From the NCBI RefSeq assembly GCF_020216065.1, contig NZ_JAIWNA010000001.1, forward strand, positions 1,021,398 to 1,085,397: a stretch of 64,000 nucleotides of DNA, written 5' to 3'. This DNA is from Nocardia rosealba (GTDB lineage Bacteria > Actinomycetota > Actinomycetes > Mycobacteriales > Mycobacteriaceae). The notes under the pieces were generated by a model. That model did no database searches and had not been told where the DNA came from. It saw only the letters and a list, made by a program, of their open reading frames with translations. Made by a program: the position numbers and the translations under genes. Positions 60,701 to 64,000 of the stretch are shown here, piece by piece (positions within the stretch are counted from its first letter, which is position 1; each line of letters begins with the position of its first letter).

Positions 60701-61587
60701 CCGCCAACCCCTTCGCCGACAACCCGCCGACCGCCCAGTGGCCCCGCGACCCCCTCGGCGACCGCCGCGACCCCATCGAACAGGGTGCCACCCTCGTCCG
60801 CGAAGCCCTCGACCAGTTACGCAGCACGCCGACCGAATCCGCGCCCGAGGACGACGATCCCGAAGGCTGGGCCAACGACGTCGACGCCCTGCTCGCCGAG
60901 TTCACCGCCGCCGAACTCGCCGAACAGCAGGTGGAACTGCCCGGTCAGCTCCCCGCCACCGCACTGGTCGAACTGCGCGCCGACCCCACCCGCCTGGCCG
61001 CCCGCCTGCGCCGCCCCCTGCCTTACCCGCCGAATCCGATGGCCCGGCGCGGCACCGCTTTTCACGCCTGGGTGCAGTCCTGGTACAGCACCGACCAGTT
61101 GCTCGGCCTCGACGAACTGCCCGGCGCCGCCGACACGGCAGGCCGCGCCGATCAGGAACTCGCCACCATGCAGGCCGCCTTCCGTCGCTCACCCTGGGCG
61201 CACCGCAACCCCATCGACGTGGAGGTGCCGTTCGAAACCAGCATCGCGGGCACAGTTATCCGCGGCCGGATGGACGCCGTCTTCGCCGAACCCGGCGGCC
61301 GCTGGATCGTCGTCGACTGGAAGACCGGCGCCGAACCCGGCCCCGCCGACGAACCCGCCGTCGCCATGCAGCTCGCCGTGTACCGCCTGGCCTGGGCCCG
61401 CCTGATGGCCGCCCGCACCGGCGAATCCGAGGACGCGATCCTCCAACGAGTCGGCGCCGCTTTCCATTACGTGCGCTCCGGCCGCACCATCGCCCCCACC
61501 GACCTGGCAGGCCCGGACGAACTGGCCCGCCTCATCCACGACGCCGCCCCGGAAAACAAGGACACCGAACAGCAAGCCCCCCACTGA
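57778..61587 (+). CDS. adnB: AdnB: helicase-nuclease subunit of the AdnAB resection complex
   Basis: This 1269-aa protein has Walker A GAGAGKT (40-46), Walker B LVLLDEYQDT, GDPMQSIYGWRG and VLTVHAAKGLEWEVV, a complete UvrD motor. The C-terminal nuclease has GRMDAVFAEPGGRWIVVDWKTG. Between DEYQDT and GDPMQS is a low-complexity insertion of about 150 residues (about 303-453), which explains the excess over mycobacterial AdnB (about 1100 aa). The GTG start overlaps the adnA stop as GTGA. It corresponds to Rv3201c. Confidence 0.9.
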   Translation: MSGVRVTPQRLADALGLPPPTDEQAAVIAAPPGPTLVVAGAGAGKTETMAARVVWMVANQLVAPDEVLGLTFTRKAAQQLTSRIRTRLARLAGAPLVREIDPSGALRTVIAGAEPEISTYHSYAGRLLTAHGLLLPVEPSAALLTQTQLWQLAHEVVRSWDGDLDTDRTPVSVTEAVLALSGQLAEHLVEPEELAEAHAELEKLVYTLPAGPRQRGGPSQKLQDVVNAQRERVALLPLVRQLAEALERRGALDFGSQMSLAARLAVDHPEVAAAERARFKLVLLDEYQDTGHAQRVLLSALFGNAKAVEHNRRTEPVRVRASATPDHATLWSDDPAHGEIGPDGRRAAGSSRHGDGGGERRDGVAGEGRPGESDGEGRRGEADGEGYRGQADGEGRHGDGGGGRRGGAGGGERYVRADGGGADSSDSGLLGEDGTGGSGCGSRGGETGSGGLAVTAVGDPMQSIYGWRGASAANLPRFATDFPVREGVPAPILPLLTSWRNPPEALALANLVADPLRLRARAAGGATVDALRAKPDAHAGTVELALTETVAQERDWIAERIAREWIQAREEGEPPPTSAVLIRRNADAAPLAEALREQGLPVEIVGLGGLLATPEVADIVATLRLIAEPGTGSAAVRILTGARWRIGVADLAALAKRARMLSIGSLSGDASTAITDASGLASALREVAPEPTERAGLADAIADPGPAENYSEAGYARIIALGEELAALRERSGQPLVELVADVERTIGVGVETQTRRAIAGGGAGREHLDAFAEVVAGYAADSRASLSGLLAFFTAAESVENGLEPGEVEVARDRVQVLTVHAAKGLEWEVVAVPHVSASVFPSTTALSTWLGALTELPTTLRGDRAQPDAAEGVPVLDLSGVGDRAELEQAIAEHRDALKSRRLDEERRLFYVALTRTERVLLVSAYYWPETGTSQKGPSEFLLELKEANDDPDNPAHGVATVARWDDKPPADAANPFADNPPTAQWPRDPLGDRRDPIEQGATLVREALDQLRSTPTESAPEDDDPEGWANDVDALLAEFTAAELAEQQVELPGQLPATALVELRADPTRLAARLRRPLPYPPNPMARRGTAFHAWVQSWYSTDQLLGLDELPGAADTAGRADQELATMQAAFRRSPWAHRNPIDVEVPFETSIAGTVIRGRMDAVFAEPGGRWIVVDWKTGAEPGPADEPAVAMQLAVYRLAWARLMAARTGESEDAILQRVGAAFHYVRSGRTIAPTDLAGPDELARLIHDAAPENKDTEQQAPH
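58897..58977 (+). repeat. Three 27-bp tandem repeats inside adnB
   Basis: Copies at 58897-58923, 58924-58950 and 58951-58977 each start GATGGTGAGGGT and encode the 9-residue unit DGEGxxGxA/G in frame. They sit in the Gly-rich insertion of AdnB. A 27-bp unit keeps the frame, so copy number may vary among strains. Confidence 0.8.
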
Positions 61588-61595
61588 GCCGATAC

Positions 61596-61797
61596 TCTTC
61601 CCGCGAAGCGGAAAACCACGACCGGTGGAGGCGGTGTTCAGCGCCGAACCCGCGGCGCCAGCTAGTCTTCCTCGCGAAGCGAATACGACGGCCGGTGTCG
61701 GCGCGTCGCCGCCTCTGGACTGACCGAAGGGTGCGACGAAGGAGTGCCCGTAGGGAGGGAAGAGGCGGCGCTTAGCGCCGACACCCGCGGCGCCAGC
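61596..61797. repeat. Duplicated intergenic element with long imperfect hairpin
   Basis: Two related copies fill the 232-bp gap between adnB and the channel gene. Both start CTTCC-CGCGAAGCG (about 61597 and 61667) and end CCCGCGGCGCCAGC (61662 and 61797). The second copy has a hairpin. GGTGTCGGCG (61694-61703) pairs with CGCCGACACC (61776-61785), and GCCGCCTCT (61708-61716) pairs with AGAGGCGGC (61761-61769), around a 44-nt purine-rich loop. The first copy looks like an internally deleted version. Confidence 0.65.
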
Positions 61798-61819
61798 CGC
61801 CAAAATTACAGGAGCGACG

Positions 61820-62872
61820 ATGTTCGACAAGCGCCGCCCGCTCGGGCTGAGTAGCAGTCCCGACTACGCGCTGGTCGGTTTGTTGCGCATCCCGGTCGAG
61901 CAGATCAGTCCCTGGACCTCGCTCACCCGCCGCGTCCTTTTCGCGATCCTGCTGCTGTTCACCGCCGCGGGCGTGGTGTATCTGGGCCGCCACGGCTACC
62001 GCGACAACTCCGGTGACGAGTTGTCGTTCCTCGATGCGATGTACTACGCCACGGTGTCGCTGTCGACCACCGGGTACGGCGATATCGCCCCGATCACCCC
62101 GTCCGCGCGGCTGGTGAACATCATCGTCATCACACCCCTGCGTGTCCTGTTCCTGATCGTGCTGGTCGGCACCACTCTCAGCGTGCTCACCGAGCGGTCC
62201 CGGCAGGCGTTCAAGATTCAGCGATGGAGGCACACCGTGCGCAATCACACCGTTGTCGTCGGTTACGGCACCAAGGGACGCACCGCGATCGATGCCATGC
62301 TCGGCGACGGTGTGCAGGCTTCCGACATCGTCGTCGTCGATACCGATCCCATCGCGCTGGAGGCGGCGGCCGGTGCGGGTCTTGTCACCGTGCACGGTTC
62401 GGCGACCAAGTCCGATGTGCTGCGCCTGACCGGCGTGCAGCGGGCGTCGTCGGTGATCGTGGCGACCAACCGCGACGACACCGCGGTGCTGGTCACCCTC
62501 ACCGCCCGCGAACTGAACAAGACCGCAAAGATCTGTGTCGCCATCCGTGAGGCCGAGAACACCCACCTCGTGCGCCAGTCCGGCGCCGACTCGGTGGTGG
62601 TGTCGTCGGAGACGGCGGGCCGGTTGCTGGGGATCGCCACGACCACCCCGACGGTCGTGGAGATGATGGAGGATCTGCTCACCCCCGAAGAGGGTTTCGC
62701 CGTGGCCGAGCGTGAGGTGGAGCCGAGCGAGGTCGGCGGGTCGCCGCGTCACCTGTCCGACATCGTGCTGGGCGTGGTGCGTGACGGTCAGCTGATCCGC
62801 GTCGGTGAGCCCGAGGTCGACGCGCTCGACGCGGGCGACAAGCTGCTCTACATCCGCAACGGCGGCAAATAG
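61820..62872 (+). CDS. Potassium channel protein with RCK/TrkA-N domain
   Basis: This 350-aa protein has two membrane helices flanking a pore loop with the selectivity filter TTGYGD. A cytoplasmic RCK domain starts HTVVVVGYGTKGRTAID, where the GYGxxG motif binds NAD or another nucleotide. It corresponds to Rv3200c in order and type. An ACAGGAG site precedes the ATG. nudC follows in 23 bp. Confidence 0.92.
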   Translation: MFDKRRPLGLSSSPDYALVGLLRIPVEQISPWTSLTRRVLFAILLLFTAAGVVYLGRHGYRDNSGDELSFLDAMYYATVSLSTTGYGDIAPITPSARLVNIIVITPLRVLFLIVLVGTTLSVLTERSRQAFKIQRWRHTVRNHTVVVGYGTKGRTAIDAMLGDGVQASDIVVVDTDPIALEAAAGAGLVTVHGSATKSDVLRLTGVQRASSVIVATNRDDTAVLVTLTARELNKTAKICVAIREAENTHLVRQSGADSVVVSSETAGRLLGIATTTPTVVEMMEDLLTPEEGFAVAEREVEPSEVGGSPRHLSDIVLGVVRDGQLIRVGEPEVDALDAGDKLLYIRNGGK

Positions 62873-62895
62873 CGGCACCGGCTAGGCTCGGCGAT

Positions 62896-63789
62896 GTGTC
62901 CTTCCGGCTGAAAGACGTTCCGCTGCTGTCGCGTTCCACCATCGATCGGGCCGAGCACGTGCGGGTCGATCCCGCCGCGCTGCGCGAGGGGTGGGGTAAG
63001 GCCCGGGTGCTGCGGGTGGATCCGCGCGGGCGGGTGCGGGTGGACGGCGGCACCGTCGTCCTCGACGCGGCCACCGCGTTCGGTGATTTTCCCGAGGACC
63101 GGGCGGTGTTCCTCGGAGTCGCCGAGGGCGCGCACCTGTGGGCGGTGCGGGAGCCGGAACTCGAGGGCACGCTGAAGGATCTGCGCACGCTCGGCGCGGT
63201 CGACGACTTCACCGCCGAACTGCTCTCCACGGCCTACGCCCTGCTGAACTGGCACGACCACGCCGGTTTCCACGGCGGTGACGGGACCTCGACCACCCTC
63301 GCGCGCGGCGGCTGGTCGCGGTTGACCGGCACCGGCGTCGAGGAGTTCCCTCGCATCGACCCCGCCGTGATCGTCCTGGTCCACGACGGCGCCGACCGTG
63401 TACTGCTCGCCCGCCAGCACAGCTGGCCGCCCGCGATGTTCTCGCTGCTCGCCGGCTTCGTCGAAGCGGGTGAGTCGCTGGAACGGTGCGTGGAACGCGA
63501 GGTCCGCGAGGAAGTCGGTGTCGATTTGCGCGAGATCCACTACCTGGGCAGCCAGCCATGGCCGTTCCCGCGTTCGCTGATGGTCGGGTTCGCCGCCGTC
63601 GGCGATCCCGCGCAGGAACTCGCCTTTTCCGACGGTGAGATCGAAGAAGCGCACTGGTTCACCCGCGACGAGGTCCGTGCCGCCTTGAACCTCGGCGACT
63701 GGTCCACCCGCGACACCAACGCGCGCCTCCTCGTCCCCGGTTCCATCTCGATCGCCCGAACGATCATCGAATCCTGGGCGGAGGTCTGA
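62896..63789 (+). CDS. nudC: NADH pyrophosphatase / NAD-RNA decapping Nudix hydrolase
   Basis: The 297-aa protein has the Nudix box GFVEAGESLERCVEREVREEVG and the NudC-specific SQPWPFPRS 17 residues later, which recognises NAD(H). It splits NADH and, in relatives, removes NAD caps from RNA. The zinc ribbon of E. coli NudC is not intact: the region ALLNWHDHAGFHGGDG to RGGWSR contains no Cys. The GTG start is in frame; an ATG two bases earlier is not. It corresponds to Rv3199c, and the uvrD2 gene expected next is not present before the window ends. Confidence 0.92.
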   Translation: MSFRLKDVPLLSRSTIDRAEHVRVDPAALREGWGKARVLRVDPRGRVRVDGGTVVLDAATAFGDFPEDRAVFLGVAEGAHLWAVREPELEGTLKDLRTLGAVDDFTAELLSTAYALLNWHDHAGFHGGDGTSTTLARGGWSRLTGTGVEEFPRIDPAVIVLVHDGADRVLLARQHSWPPAMFSLLAGFVEAGESLERCVEREVREEVGVDLREIHYLGSQPWPFPRSLMVGFAAVGDPAQELAFSDGEIEEAHWFTRDEVRAALNLGDWSTRDTNARLLVPGSISIARTIIESWAEV

Positions 63790-63901
63790 GTTCGAATTGA
63801 CAGGTCGGGTGCGGTTTTCGACGTGCCCGGCCCTTTTGTCTTGCGCACAGGTAGGTACTGGCTGTGTTTTTGGAGCGCTGGCGCGCTCGAGCGCGGGCCC
63901 T

Positions 63902-64000
<99 letters not shown>

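Overview
This is high-GC DNA from a mycolic-acid actinobacterium, most likely a Nocardia or a close Nocardiaceae relative. The evidence is the strong G/C bias at third codon positions, frequent GTG starts, mycobacterial-type MoeZ, NirBD, NnaR, AdnAB and NudC proteins, and an antigen-85-like secreted esterase. The last 99 bases are an uninterrupted run of G and look like a sequencing or assembly artefact.

Layout. (1) 0-2.1 kb: moeZ and a TIGR02569-type gene, in the order seen for Rv3206c-Rv3205c of M. tuberculosis. (2) 2.2-12.7 kb: nitrate/nitrite assimilation. A narK lies on the minus strand, followed by a FadR-type regulator divergent from a CynX-type MFS exporter, and then narK-nirB-nirD-nnaR-cbiX with a GlnR-like box upstream. 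(3) 12.7-28.6 kb: accessory metabolism and regulators. These include LysR/SDR, TetR, GlxA-like/epimerase, the secreted esterase, small hypotheticals, a large STAND-LuxR regulator, and a TetR-controlled flavin monooxygenase / family VIII esterase / acyl-CoA synthetase operon. (4) 28.6-30.6 kb: an MDMPI-like protein and an old-yellow-enzyme-type oxidoreductase with a perfect KstR-type box. (5) 30.6-37.5 kb: the respiratory nitrate reductase operon narGHJI on the minus strand. (6) 37.9-50.8 kb: an AGCS amino-acid symporter, a methionine-salvage operon (fused mtnA-mtnB, mtnD, mtnC), an arylsulfatase, and a divergent Dpp/Opp-type ABC importer. (7) 50.8-63.8 kb: a small charged ORF, a fused mobA-moeA, an alkyltransferase-like gene, a hydrolase, adnA-adnB, a potassium channel and nudC.

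How the genes fit together. Nitrate is imported by two NarK proteins. It can be reduced to nitrite by NarGHJI, and nitrite reduced to ammonium by NirBD, whose siroheme needs a sirohydrochlorin chelatase (the cbiX-like gene). NnaR, a HemD-like protein with a winged-helix domain, and GlnR are the likely activators. MoeZ and the MobA-MoeA fusion at the two ends of the window serve molybdenum cofactor synthesis, which NarG needs. The arylsulfatase, the mtn genes and the ABC importer form a plausible sulfur-scavenging block.

The outer genes (moeZ, TIGR02569 | ATL, hydrolase, adnA, adnB, K+ channel, nudC) reproduce the contiguous M. tuberculosis Rv3206c-Rv3199c order. Between them sit about 50.8 kb that M. 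tuberculosis lacks at this position. No tRNA, rRNA, CRISPR array, transposase or integrase was seen.
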